A stretch of DNA of 64,000 nt from Hymenopus coronatus (Eukaryota > Arthropoda > Insecta > Mantodea > Hymenopodidae), in contig CM060881.1 of assembly GCA_030762935.1 (NCBI GenBank), forward strand, positions 101,168,001 through 101,232,000, read 5' to 3'. The notes below the pieces were generated by a model. That model saw only the letters and a list, made by a program, of their open reading frames with translations, did no database searches and had not been told where the DNA came from. Positions 1 to 11,294 of the stretch are shown here, piece by piece. The position numbers and the translations under genes are program-made. Positions within the stretch are counted from its first letter, which is position 1. Each line of letters begins with the position of its first letter.

Positions 1-164
1 TTGTAGAACAGATAGGGAAAGTTACGCGAGTGTGACATCAGATTTTTACTTTCTCTATCGTACTGTGTACATAGTGTATAGAGAAGGTATTGTATTGCAC
101 CAAAAATTTGATTACGAAATTTCACCGAAAATACATGTTTTGGGTCCCCTGAATCCAAAAAAAA
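1..164. mobile_element. FB family fragment: R-arm end joined to reversed loop
   Basis: Bases 1-41 are the outer end of an FB right arm (gagaaagt-like block, then catcagattttt). It passes through a short T-run straight into a reversed FB loop at about 45-160. That loop has the palindrome around actatgtacatagtgta, then agagaaggtattgtattgcacc, a degenerate 'ttcgataccgagatttcacc' block and 'gggtcccctgaatcc'. The loop ends in an A-run that is also the start of the complete FB copy at 165. The order is therefore R, M(reverse), F. No coding potential was seen. Confidence 0.7.
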
Positions 165-1626
165 TCTGATGTGTTCCATTCGCATGACTTTCTCTACTTT
201 CTACAACAAATTATTGTTAAAAAGATTATGCTTCTATTAACTCCTAGCGAGTTCAAAAAATTAGCAGAAATAGTGTTATTACTTGCTTCCTTGTAGGTAG
301 AAGCGAAATAAGGGAGTACCCATAGGTTAAAGTGATAGTCAAAACTGGTTACTATGTGACTGAAGCTCCTTTGTTTGTATGGACAGGAGTTGACAAATTC
401 CTGTATGAGAAAAGTATAATTTTCAAAGCTCCAATCAATAACAAGGAATATCTAAAAAATGATCAACTCCACAAAAAAATTTATATGAAGTAAATTGTGT
501 GTTTTATCGTGATCTATATTTTTTGTGATATAAGTTTTTGTCTATCTCTTACGGTTTATGCAAAATTCAATAAAAATCATTCAGAATAAAGAGGGTTTTA
601 GAGGATATTCCCAGAAAATTCAATATATACATTTTATTTGGGATGTAAATGTCTTAAATATAACAGATTTTAATCAAATCAAATCTTTCTTGAAAATTTT
701 CGTGTCGCATCCTTGGAAGATACCAAACTTAAATACCAGGTTTGATATTTAACGATCTTTTCATTTTTGAGCTATGCTGTCCAGACACACACACCGACCT
801 TTTTCCAAAAATGCTCTTTTTGGATTCGGGGGACCCAAAATGTGTATTTCCGGTGAAATCTCGGCAGCGAATTTTTGGATGGAATACATTATCTTCTTTG
901 TACACTATGTACATAGCACGTGTAAAAAGCATTTTTGAAAAAAGGTCCGTGTGTGTCTGTGTGTGTGTATGTGTGTGTATGTGTGGACAGCATAGCTCAA
1001 AAACGAAAAGACCGCTAAATACCAAACTTGGCATTAAAGTTTGGTATCTTCCAAGCAAGAAGATTTTTAAGAAATTCCTTTACATGGAAAGCATTTTGAA
1101 AATTTTGATTTTCTCAAAAATGGCTCTAACGATTTTGATTAAAATTTCGTATATTCAATTTATTTACATTTCAAATAAAATATATATCTTGAATTTTTTG
1201 GAAATAGCCTCTAAAGACCTCTTTATTCAGGATGATTTTTATTGAATTTGTATAACAGGTAAACTATAAGAGATAGACAAAATCCTACTACACAAGAAAT
1301 GTAGATCACAATAAAGCACAGCCATAGACATTTTTTTCGTGGAGTTGGCCTTGTTATTGATTTATTTATTTCATTTTTAAAATACTTAAAGTTTTCTTAT
1401 ATGGGAACTAGTCAATGTTTGGCAACGCAAAGAAAGGATTTCAAACCCATAGCATTTTAAAACATTTGACTGCCGTTTTAGTCTTATTTCCCTTCTACTT
1501 AAAAGGAACTAAATAATGAGATCGTTTCTACTAATGTTTTAGCATTAAGTATATAGAAGAATGAGCTTATTAATAATAATTTGTTACAGAGATCTAGAGA
1601 AAGTCATGTAAATGAAGTACATGAGA
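165..1626. mobile_element. FB family, complete copy (F arm, loop, R arm)
   Basis: The left end tctgatgtgttccattc follows an A-run. The right end reads as its diverged reverse complement (catgaga, then a T-run). F (165 to about 825) and R (about 930-1626) are inverted copies of each other: for example, the 'tctcttacggtttat' block near 548 is matched by the reverse complement of 'ataagagatagac' near 1265. The arms meet at 'tttttccaaaaatgct' and 'agcatttttgaaaaaagg'. Between them lies the asymmetric loop of about 105 bp: gggggaccc, tttccggtgaaatctcgg, then ctatgtacatag. A CA/TG microsatellite sits just inside each arm next to the loop. I see no transposase. The element looks non-autonomous, like a foldback or long-TIR element, and its superfamily is unknown. 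Confidence 0.75.
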
Positions 1627-1824
1627 TTTTTATGTACGCTAGTGTACTGTACATAGAGTTGGTAAGCATCAGGACATCAACGAAGTGTTCTTCGGTAACT
1701 CCCGTCAGTAATGTGGACTGTCTACGATACATTTCTTGCTGCACAACGGAAAATAAGCATGTAGGTGCTGCTTTCGGAAGATGATGTTTTCTCATCACGC
1801 ACATGCCCAAAAGTTTCGGGAAAA

Positions 1825-2653
1825 TCTGATGTGTTCTATTCACATGACTTTCTCTACATCGCTGTAACAAATTAGTGTTAAATAGCATATTCTTCTATCT
1901 ACTTTATGATAATCGAGATCAACATTAGCAGAAATTGTCTTACTTGCCTCCTTGTAAGTAGAACGGAAATAAGGGAATACATTAGGCTAAAAGCTGGTTG
2001 CCAAGTGGTTGAAATCCGTTTCTATGCATGGAGACAAGTTGAAGTATTTTAAATCCGAATCAAATAACAAGGAAAATAACTCAGAAATGGTTAATTCCAC
2101 GACAAAAAAACGTATATCACATAAGTTGTGTGTTTTAACGTGATGTACATTTTTGTGCAGTAAGTTTTTGTATATCTTTTACGGTTTACCACTTATGCAA
2201 AATTCAGCAAAATTCATTCAGAATAAAGAGGTGTTTAGAGGCTATTCATAGAAAATATAAGATATAATTTTTATTTCCCATATTAATACCTTTAAAATAC
2301 GGCATTTTAATCAAAATTGTTAAAACCGTTTTTGAGAAAACCAAAATTTTCGAAATTTTTTCCATGTGGAGGGTAGTTTGAGAGGGGGGGGGGAGTTTTC
2401 TCAAAATCTTCATGTCACGTCCCTGGAAGATGCTAAACGAAAATGTTAAATTTAGTATTTTACAGACTTTTCGTTTTTGAGTTATCGTGTTCACAGACAC
2501 AAGGACACACAGGGACCTTTTTCTAAAAATGTTTGTTTCGGTTACAGGAGAAGCTAAAACGTGTATTTCCGGTGAAATCTCGGTATCGAATTTATGTGTG
2601 GAATACAATATCTTCTCTATACACTATGTACATAGAACGTGTAGAGAAAGTAA
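1825..2653. mobile_element. FB family, F arm plus loop
   Basis: It starts at tctgatgtgttctattc and runs through the whole F arm, with a G-run at about 2383, 'cgtgttcacagacacaagg' and 'tttccggtgaaatctcgg'. It stops after the loop palindrome and gtgtagagaaagtaa. The R arm is absent, so the copy ends where the inverted repeat would turn back. The 198 bp between the previous copy and this one (1627-1824) are unrecognised, apart from a loop-like 'gtgtactgtacatag' near 1642. Confidence 0.75.
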
Positions 2654-2907
2654 CAAATAATCATGGGACCAAGTAATTGTGGCACGTGAAGTTTATCGTA
2701 ACGTGAAGATACACAAATAAAAAAAATGCATAAATAGACACAATTTAACCAGTGCTGGGAAAAGGGATAACCAACATGTTATTAATGTAGAGAAAAGCAA
2801 ACCTTTGCAAAGGCCAACTAAACATGGTTTCTAGCATACATAGAAATAAAATACCAATATAGCCATTTTACAAAATTATCTGCGCTATTTGCGTAGCCTC
2901 CTGCCTG

Positions 2908-2936
2908 AGCTGGTAAATAAGGCTTATTTACCAGCT
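2908..2936. repeat. Perfect palindrome, 14-bp arms, 1-base axis
   Basis: The left arm (2908-2921, agctggtaaataag) is exactly complementary to the right arm (2923-2936). The single axis base is g at 2922. Only two bases separate it from the larger palindrome at 2939-3003. Confidence 0.9.
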
Positions 2937-2938
2937 GT

Positions 2939-3003
2939 GACAGTGACATTTTGTTTGTTAGCAAAATTAGGCTAATTTTGCTAACAAACAAAATGTCACT
3001 GTC
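2939..3003. repeat. Perfect palindrome, 32-bp arms, 1-base axis
   Basis: The arms 2939-2970 and 2972-3003 are exact reverse complements around a single g at 2971. Each arm contains the block ttttgtttgttagcaaaatt or its complement. There is no mismatch in 32 positions, although the surrounding sequence is old and degraded. This suggests a recent event or active correction. No flanking target duplication or transposon terminus is visible. Confidence 0.9.
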
Positions 3004-3419
3004 TATATGATAAACCTTCATATAGTTACAAGCTTTGTATCCCATCATACAAAGTTTCTTATGGTTTGTTGAAATGTAGGAGTAGACCGAAGCATATAAA
3101 TGATCAATTTTTAAATAAATATATTTTTTACAAGCGTTCATTCAATTATTCAGGATATGAAGATACTATCTCAGGCTAATGGTTATGATGCAAAATTACA
3201 CAGAGTCAAATAATGCACATACATTATAAAATAATAACTATAGAAAAATTTTAAATTAAATTAATATCCCTTCCTAAATACTGTTTCTATTTTATAATCA
3301 ATCTATAGGAAAATAAAGTATGCAACTTATACTTTCGCAAGCAAATAATTCTTAGAAAAACATAGTTGCAGGGCATCTGTCCGTATATAGAGAAGAATCG
3401 TTTTATTTTATCAAGGAGG

Positions 3420-4155
3420 ATCGTGAGCAAAGTGTTTATCTCGACGATGATGAAATAGATAGAAGAATAAGCCTTTTAACACTAATTCGTTATAGAGATG
3501 TAGAGAAAGCCATGTGAATGGAACATATCAGATTTAAAAAAAAAAAGCCCGTGTGTATATGCTTGTGTGAGTAACTCAAAAACAAATTTAAATTAAATGC
3601 CAAACTTAGTTGAGCATATTTTAAAGGATGCGACACGAAGATTTCTAGGAAACTCTCTGCACTCAAAACTATTTTCATAGACGAATTTTAGAACATTTTC
3701 ATTTTCTTAAAAATGATATCAAAGATATTTACACCACAAATCTTGAATTTTCTGGGAATAGCCTCCGAAGACTTCTCCATTCTGAATTTATTTTGCTTAA
3801 CTGTACATCATAAGATATAGAAAAAAACAAAGCAAACTTAATACACAAAAATGTTGATCTCATTAAAACACACACATTACATTTTTCGTGGGGTTGACCA
3901 TTATCGAGATATTGCTTGTTGATAGTCGCCAGTTTTAAAATATTTAAACTTTTCTCATACGGAAATCTGCCAACTTCTAATCATATAACAACCAGCTTTT
4001 AGCCTTTATTTCCTTCTACTTATGAGGAAGAAATTAATACGAACGTTTTTGCCATCTTCTGTTTATCTTGATAAGTATGAAGTAGAGGGAATAATCAGAT
4101 TTTGTAAGAATACTATTTTGCAGAATAGCTCATGTGAACGCAACATATGAGAAAT
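3420..4155. mobile_element. FB family, two R-arm pieces in the same orientation
   Basis: A partial R-arm end (about 3435-3535, with agaagaataagccttttaac and gtagagaaagccatgtg) is followed directly by a fresh R arm that starts at the TG-repeat side ('cccgtgtgtatatgc', 'gtaactcaaaaac'). The second arm runs to about 4155 (ctcatgtgaacgcaacatatgag). The two pieces are head to tail and joined at an A-run (about 3537-3547). Confidence 0.65.
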
Positions 4156-4292
4156 TTTAAATGATAGTCCTCTGTGCCGAAAACAAGTCATAAACGAATA
4201 AACAAACAGCTGAAGTGCATTTCTTTTTATTAATCGGTGTTGTCATGCTGTTTTAATCTTCGTATAGATCAGCTAAGACAAATTTCAAGAAC

Positions 4293-4324
<32 letters not shown>

Positions 4325-5004
4325 TATACAGTAAAACTTACAAATATTTTATTATATTCATTTCAATGGTAAGTTTTGTGATAATAGGTTTCTCTACGTT
4401 CGGTAAAAATCTTCTAATATTGTGTTGACATACGCGTAAGTCAAATTGAATACAGTTTTAGCTATACGCACCACTAACGCACCGTCTCAATAAATCCTTC
4501 ATTTATTGAATTACTTGAACATAACGTTTGAAATGCTAGCAGCAGGAAAACACATCGCAGATAAAAGTGAAGGGAGCCTGAATCCATTGAAGTGTCTCTT
4601 AAGACTATAAACGATGGGAGAAAATAGACGGGGCGCAAAAGCTTTTGAGATTTCCCTGTCAACTCTCAGATTACATTCGGAAGAGTCAAATGGCACAAAG
4701 CCGAGCAGAAGATCGACTCTTCTGAAAGAGAAAGGAGAGGGTTTATGCAACGCTTCTGGTGGAAATGTTTTAAACTGAGTCCATAATACACATAAGATGG
4801 CATTCCGTATATTGGAGTGAATCGTATAATTCCGACTTTAATAAGCGCTGGGTATAGAGGCTTTTAGACTTTTCTGCTAAATTTCCAGTTCTGTAATAAG
4901 CCTTAATTACCATTCATCAACACCCCTAAGAGTTGTAGGTGAAATTGTGCCACGTATTGTTCTACTTAAGCCTTCTGTTAAAGAGTAAGAGTTTCTGGGC
5001 GTAG
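4156..5004. other. Unassigned, with a (TAA)n tract and a possible HTH relic
   Basis: This stretch holds a TAA microsatellite at about 4294-4325 and a weak DNA-binding-domain relic (separate entry). Nothing else was recognised. Confidence 0.5.
4560..4745 (+). pseudogene. Possible Psq/CENPB-type HTH relic (pogo-like)
   Basis: Read on the plus strand with a frame change, the sequence gives INDGRK, a stop and TGRKSF in one frame, then KAFEISLSTLRLHSEES followed by an ESNGTKPSRR-like stretch. This resembles the 'A..F.IP.sTL..h' pattern of Psq helix-turn-helix domains found in pogo transposases and host CENPB-like proteins. There are stops and at least one frameshift, and no catalytic domain follows. 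The match is short and could be chance. Confidence 0.25.
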
Positions 5005-5160
5005 CTCTGTTAGCAGAGCATCTCCTATTACACAAGGGCTTCCGTGTTCGATTCCCGGCTGAGGGGTGGGGCTTTTTCTCCAGCCAAAATTATTCCCTAA
5101 CTTCCCAAGAGGCTGGAAGTATGAATGAACGTGAATGTGCGTGTGGATTAATGCATAAAA
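5005..5160 (+). mobile_element. tRNA-derived SINE fragment (SINE-E)
   Basis: An A-box-like gtagctctgttagcagagca is followed by the B-box tgttcgattcccgg, as in a Pol III tRNA-type promoter. A non-tRNA body follows (ttctccagcc, cttcccaagaggctgg, gaatgtgcgtgtgga). A related piece lies at 52095-52215. The acceptor-stem side is not complementary, so it is not called as a tRNA gene. Confidence 0.55.
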
Positions 5161-5298
5161 GCCTAAGTAAAACAGAAATCCAGATACGATTTAACATCTC
5201 AGCAATTGACGATATGTTCCAAAGGATAAAGGCCGCCGATATGACCATTACATCAAAGACGGAGTATAAGTGGAACAGCAAAAATACATATATCAAAA

Positions 5299-6112
5299 TC
5301 TGGTGTTCAATTCACATGGCTTTATCTACCTATTGTACAAACACATTAATTTTTACAAAATATTATTTTATCTGCATAATGCTAATCGAGATAAACATTA
5401 AGAGAAATTGTCTTAATGCTTGCTTCCTTGTAAGTAGAAGGGAAATAAGGGACTACGCTTGGTTAAAGCAAATCTTTTAAAAGTTGGCCGCTGTGTAAAA
5501 CAAAAATTGAAAGTCGGTTCTCTTTGCATAGCCAGATGTAAAACAAAACATGTGTAACGAAAAATGACTTCCGTTTGAGAAATGTTCAATTAGTTTAAAA
5601 TTGAAACCAACAACAAAGAATATTTTGGAAACAATCTGCTCTACAATAATGTGTATGACAAAAATAATTGGCTTTAAAGAGATCTGTATTTTTTTTGAGG
5701 AAGTTTTTTCAAGCTCTTACGGTTTACCAGTTATACAAATGTCAGCAGAATGAAGAGTCTTCGAGTATATTTCTAGAAAATTCAATAATACATTTTATTT
5801 GTCACCTAAATATTTTAATATATGGCATTTTAATCAAAATTGTTGGAGTCATTTTTGAGAAAAATAATATTTACGAAAATGTTTCAATGTAAAGAGTAGT
5901 TTGGGTGGGGGATTTTCTTGAAATCTAAATGTGGGATCCTTGGAAGATACTTAACTTAAATACCAAAATCGTTATTTAATAGACATTTCATTTTTTGGAC
6001 CATGCTGCCCAAAGCACATGCAATCAGACCAATAAAAGGTATTTTAGCGCACCCAAAATTCGATAGCGAGATTTAAGCAAAATACGTTTTGAGGGCCTCT
6101 GATTCCAATTGT
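5299..6112. mobile_element. FB family, F arm then reversed loop piece
   Basis: It starts at a diverged terminus (tctggtgttcaattcacatgg) and runs through a full but old F arm to about 6025. It then joins a reversed loop fragment at about 6037-6112 (ggtattttagcgcacccaaaattcgatagcgag in part). The loop palindrome itself is missing. The direct F to M(reverse) order differs from the F to M(forward) order of complete copies. Confidence 0.65.
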
Positions 6113-7595
6113 TTCAAGAAAAGCGTATAGATTCTTGATGTTGCTTTTAAAACCCTTGTTGAAATTGTTCTTAAAATTTTTATATCTAACATGAGTATAT
6201 AACTAAAACAGCTGATGGATACATGTACACCCACTTGGTGGTTAGTATGATTAACCTATTGCTATAACACTTTTTGTATTAGCTATATTTATTTATTTTG
6301 TCAGCAATATAACTGTACTAGTAATGATAGAGTTATATAAAACATGTTTGAGCCTATAGAAAGCTAAAAGTTACCGATTAAAGTGTTTGGCTCATGACCA
6401 AAGAAGGACGTTTGTGTTAGAATTAGGAGAAGTAATTAATCGAACATTAAGTTAGAGTGAGAATGATGAACACTGCTAGACTATCATCAAATATAGGAAC
6501 AGCAATTAAAGAAGTGTTTGGAGAATAAACAGTTTGACTTCAAGAATCCAAACCAAAAGACCAATAATTCTCCAGCAAGGACGAAAACAGTATAGTCCCA
6601 GAGAGGACAGAAAGCACAAAAAAAAAAAAAAAAAAAAAAATGAAAAGTGCTTTTCATTCAGATATAGCAATCATTCAGTAAATAGAACTGAAGATTGGTA
6701 ACAATTTGCTGCCTGGATTTGGTTTGTGTCAGTTGATACCAGAGTTATTTTCAAGTTAAATTGTAATTATTTTATAGAGAATAATGGATCAATAATTTTG
6801 ATAGATAATTTTATGTATATATGAATAATATAAAAATGCAGGTGATAATTCTATACTATGTTAAAGCTAGCTTTGATAGAAAACAATTAGTTCGACGTCA
6901 GAATTAGAAGGGTAATTAGGTGTTCCGATGAACTGAGTAAATTCATTAGCTAAGTTTCAATTCATGAAAGGTCAATAATTCAGAAGATTAAAGGACGCAT
7001 GGGAATTGAATACTGAGAATTAGCCAAAGAGTAAAATATTGCCTCAGATGCTAATATGAAGTGTAAGAGTTGGCAACGCATAACATAGGTACTCTCGGTG
7101 GTCATATAATGGTATGATGTAGGCGGGAACTTGGTTAATAAAACAACGTAAATTTTGAAAATGTGGTTATATCTATTGCGCTTTCTGATTCTGCTCCCTA
7201 CAATAAATTGTTACCAGAGTTATCTGCATCGATAGCGCATAAGAGCTGCACTTGACTTATTATCGACTTGGCCGTATTGAAGTTTAGCGAGTTACCAAAG
7301 CTTTTCATTTACCATGAAAGCAAGTTCTGACTACCAGGTGAAGTTCTTAATACTCTGGATTTTAGCAGATCCAGTACGACGTAATTACAATCTATTTATT
7401 CAGAAACATCTTTGCCTTGAAACAATCGGCATCAACTCATCTCAAATAATGCAGTTAATAGCCTCCATTAAATATTTTCAGTAAGCTTACCTGTTGTGCA
7501 TTCTCGCAAACACATTCTCGCTTTACATTGGAGCAGCTAGACGACAACAGTCCAGGGACCGACTTCAAAGTTTAGGATATAATAACTGCTTATAT
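6113..7595. other. Unassigned AT-rich stretch with an oligo(A) tract
   Basis: A 25-base A-run lies at 6616-6640 and could be the tail of a retroposon in plus orientation, but the sequence upstream of it matched no family. Nothing else was recognised. Confidence 0.5.
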
Positions 7596-7945
7596 TGGAT
7601 AGGTAGAGTCAGACTGAAAAATTCAATGTGTTAGGTGGGATTTGAACCACGGATTTCCAGGTTTCTAGTCGGTTGCTGCAACCACTGAGCTACCATAGTA
7701 ACATGCCCACACGGAATTAAATTCCTCAACTGACTCGCATGTTTCCCACTAAACCACAAAGTGAACTCAAATTATTTTGAGATGACATACCCCAATGGTG
7801 ACTTACACTGTCGTAAGCACTTTAAGTCCTGGGTTTTATAGTTTAGCCAACGATTATGATCAACTAGTTTTAACTTTAATAGTTAAAGTCGTGTATAGAA
7901 CAGGAGTTGGATAGGTAGAGCCAGACTGAAAAATTCAATTAAAAT
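7596..7945 (-). mobile_element. tRNA-derived SINE-A, near complete, plus a second tail
   Basis: On the minus strand, a leader of about 130 bp (7730-7860) precedes a tRNA-like core with A-box tagctcagtggtt and B-box ggttcaaatcc (about 7625-7705). The tail reads attgaatttttcagtctgac and ctctacctatcca. A second tail in the same orientation lies at about 7885-7942. The leader upstream of the Pol III boxes is conserved among the SINE-A copies in this window (17905, 26338, 40680), so it belongs to the element. Confidence 0.7.
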
Positions 7946-10329
7946 TAACTCCTTATATATTTTACAATAAACAGAAATAATTTGATTCAAACTGCAAATC
8001 ATTCAAATCTTTTTCAATTAGCATTTTAATATTTTGTAAGCTAATATGCAATTTGTAATTTATTATGTGAATTATATGTATATAGTACATAAGAAACACA
8101 TTTACCTTATGCTTCTCTTTTTGTGTGCACTTGTAGGTAGTTGATATTCCATGCATATTGTAAAGTAACTGATGATCACGGGTAAATCAGATATTTTATG
8201 AAGGAAGAGGTAATGATGTACCAGTTTGAGCAACCGATATTGGAGGCAAGATTTCATATATGATGACATAGAGAGCTCCCACAAGTTGTTTGCTGGTATA
8301 AGCATCGATTTAACTGTAAAAAACCCAGGTTTTATATCAGGAGTTAACCTCACATCTGAACTATATACACGGAAAGACACACTCATGTTTCTACTTTGAC
8401 TAAATGGTGGTTTTACATTTTCAGGTGTGTGACTTTCAACTAAAGTAAAAAATACAAGGTGAGTTCTATGGAATCTGTTGGGTTTTTTTTTATACTTTCT
8501 CAGTTACGTATTCTATTCTATTCAATTTATATTGTGGGAGTAAAAGCACCGTCTCGTCTCATATACCTGATATACTTAGTTATAGGTCCCCAGATTTCTC
8601 CCAAAACCCACCCTTTAACCACCTTACGCTCGAGGTCACCTAATTCCGTCTCTGCAAGTGCGAGTACTAACTCTACCCTAAACCTATTACCCCCTATCGA
8701 TGCTCATTGAAGGATAACTCCTATTCTACACCGGGTACGTTACACATTATTTTGATTCCCTGTTTGACGAGAAAGAAGCTGCTTCCGTCTTCCATCTTTT
8801 AATTCCTCATACATGATGACTTCACCACGAACTATTTTGTTCTTTTGATTGCCTTGAGATGTACTACTCTGGCGGTACAAGTTTTTCTTAACAGCAGATT
8901 GGGCCAATGACTACGTCCTTAACTTTATTATGAAGGTGTCCTAATTCCATAGTTTAGGTTTCTTTTTCTCTCGCACGTTTTTTTGTTTGTTTTATTTAGT
9001 CTCTTCTGCCTTTAAGGTGTGCGTTATCCGAAACTCCACATGTAGGTTCTGTAACATTCAATATAGCGTCATCCTTACTCTTAAAAAGTCTACGGTGCCT
9101 TTTTTTATGTTTCCTTGGGGCAACGACAGGTTATCGTTCCATTCCTCCTCCGTCTTAAACTCTCGATAAGCGTACCCGTTATGATACACCTTTCCCTCAG
9201 AAGATAAAAAATTTCTTTCAGGATGCAGAACGTGTATTTTCAAACAGCACACTGAAATAAGACTCACGCCAGGAATAAATAAATAAAAATGGAGAAAAGG
9301 AGGCTGTTTTGGAATGTTTGGAGTTTCCAGTACCTATATTTATTGCAGTCAGCAGTGACCTTCTATACCGTTGACGAGTAATGTTGGGTTGTGAAAGTTT
9401 CCACCAGAAACTAAATTTTCAAGTTTGTCAGTATTTTTTAAATATAGCAGTAAATTTTTAAGTACTAGAGTATGGTTTCATCTACTATAGCCAAGCCCGT
9501 TTGTACCTGTACACCAGAATATGCTTCGACGTCAAAGATAAAGTCTGTGTGAACGTTGCAGTTTATAGAACATAATTTCTGAATGAGTTCACTTGAAAAT
9601 AGCTGTGTTCTACGTGTCATTAGTTATCAGCATATATATCAGTTGCGTATATGAAACTATTTACTACAGATAAGGATTATAGTTATTTTAATATATGTAT
9701 AAACTCGGTTATTATTATAATTATTAAAATATACCTAATGAGTTCTACTATTTAAGTCAGGCATACATAAACTTATTATTTAGAATTTATTTTGCACTAA
9801 TTTCAGCACAATAGGTTATTTATTTATACGGTGATGTTTTCAATTAAGTATAATTTTCTTGTTTCTAAGGGTTTGCTTCTTAGTCAGCTATGCAGATTAA
9901 TACAAAATCTATAGAAACAAAAGAAGTTGATGTTTGAAGTTTTCGATTTTGAATTGGATGGTCAAACGGATGTGGACGTGTTAGAATCTGTTTCATGAAT
10001 ATACAAAAGAAAAAATAATAAATAATTGAAATAAAATAAAAAAATATGAAAATAAAAAAAAGTATGAAATATCTAGAGAGGAAGTGCACAGAATATAACT
10101 TGAAGTCACAAAAATTAATTCAAATTAAACAGGACATCAAATTTTCTGCGGTAAGGAATGCTGAAATTCCTCTGAATGATGAATCAGAAATCCAATAGCA
10201 TCATTTTCATGACAATCTTAATTGACACGTAAATTAACAGGAAATCTAAGAATATTTTTTCTAAGTCCTTAAAACTGACATTCATAAAAAAGTTACCTTA
10301 CAAAGGGACCGAGCACGATAGATGTAGTA
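7946..10329. other. Unassigned, no recognisable gene
   Basis: Several short open frames exist, including a minus-strand frame at 9058-9267. None has a recognisable domain, consistent codon use or plausible splice context. No FB or SINE copy was recognised here, making this the longest FB-free stretch before 27.4 kb. Confidence 0.5.
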
Positions 10330-10445
10330 ACAATTGAGGCTCAACTTCGGCAAGTTCCGGGTTCGATTCCTGGAACCTTGAAATTTTTGGTGGATTTCCC
10401 TAGTCGGTAGGCGAATGTTGCCCTTCATATTAATGCTTTCTTGGA
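10330..10445 (+). mobile_element. Possible tRNA-derived SINE remnant
   Basis: A B-box-like ccgggttcgattcctgg at about 10356 lies in a tRNA-like 3' half. The text after it (ttggtggatttccctagtcgg) resembles a SINE body. The A-box is poor. A diverged SINE is more likely than a tRNA gene. Confidence 0.35.
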
Positions 10446-11294
10446 AGAAAACATATAAACATTTCCTCTCGTCCTTACATTTCTTGTTTAGCATTTTTAC
10501 AACAATTTATTTCACTCCTACATTAATTATTACATACTGATTAAAATTTATACTTATCGTTACTAACTCTTGATTTCCTTTTTTTAATTATTATTTATTA
10601 TTTACGTATTTTATCTCTTAGGATCTGAAAACCATTTCAACGTTGGTCATTATTATGAAAGAACCTGCAGGATACATATACAAAATGTGGGGAAGGAGGC
10701 TTTAAGGAAGAATAATTCCCAAATATCTCATTATATATTGGAAAATACAGATCTTTTGATTTGTCAAGATTCTTTGTAAAGCTTCTTTGTGCTACAGTCA
10801 CTTCAGCAGCTACAGAGATGAAATAGAGCATATTCATTTGGATACACAATAAAACATGAATTAAGTTGACGTCATACAGCACTGGGAATGAAATTGCGTT
10901 TCTCAATTATTGGAAATTGATGAACCTTCAGAAGAAAGAGAGATGGTGAGAACCGCAGATGATATATTGATTAAAGAAGTTCCATTGTCATTACAAGTAT
11001 TTACATTGAGGAAACGGAGGACGATAGGGACGATCCTGATGAAGTGGTGGTACAAAACAGTGAGACTGATACATCATCAGATTCAGACACGCGAAACGGA
11101 AATTGTTTAATAAAACGTGTAATGGAAGCATTTTATTTAAACGTATTTAATATCGTATTTAAACGAGTACTTTAGATTTTATACATCACAAAAGTTGCTT
11201 GTTCGCAATATTATTTAAGGAAAAGAAATGATCGAGGCATATTTTATTATTTTTGAAATACTTATTTTATCCACAAGTTGGACTAATATAAAAA
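10446..11294. other. Unassigned, with a short acidic reading frame
   Basis: The only item noted is a plus-strand frame at about 11005-11109 coding an acidic, serine-rich run (SETDTSSDSDTRNGN and similar). It resembles the acidic N-terminus of some transposases, but it is too short to assign. No FB sequence is seen until 11295. Confidence 0.4.

Larger units (their letters stand above)
2654..3419. other. Unassigned AT-rich stretch containing two palindromes
   Basis: No protein or RNA family was recognised. The only clear structure is the pair of perfect palindromes at 2908-2936 and 2939-3003. The open frames crossing them are short and low in complexity. Confidence 0.6.

Noticed and set aside
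742..1245. 167-codon open frame, and the 163-codon frame at 35221
   Set aside because: Both lie inside FB copies at different positions in the element. Other copies do not preserve the frames, and the translations are low-complexity.
5005..5080. Functional tRNA genes at the A/B-box pairs (also 7625, 18055, 31560, 40840, 41020, 44830)
   Set aside because: Acceptor and anticodon stems do not fold properly, and each is joined to SINE body sequence repeated elsewhere.
9058..9267. 69-codon minus-strand frame with VYHNGYAYREFKTEEEW
   Set aside because: It looks slightly protein-like, but I could not tie it to FLYWCH or any other family.
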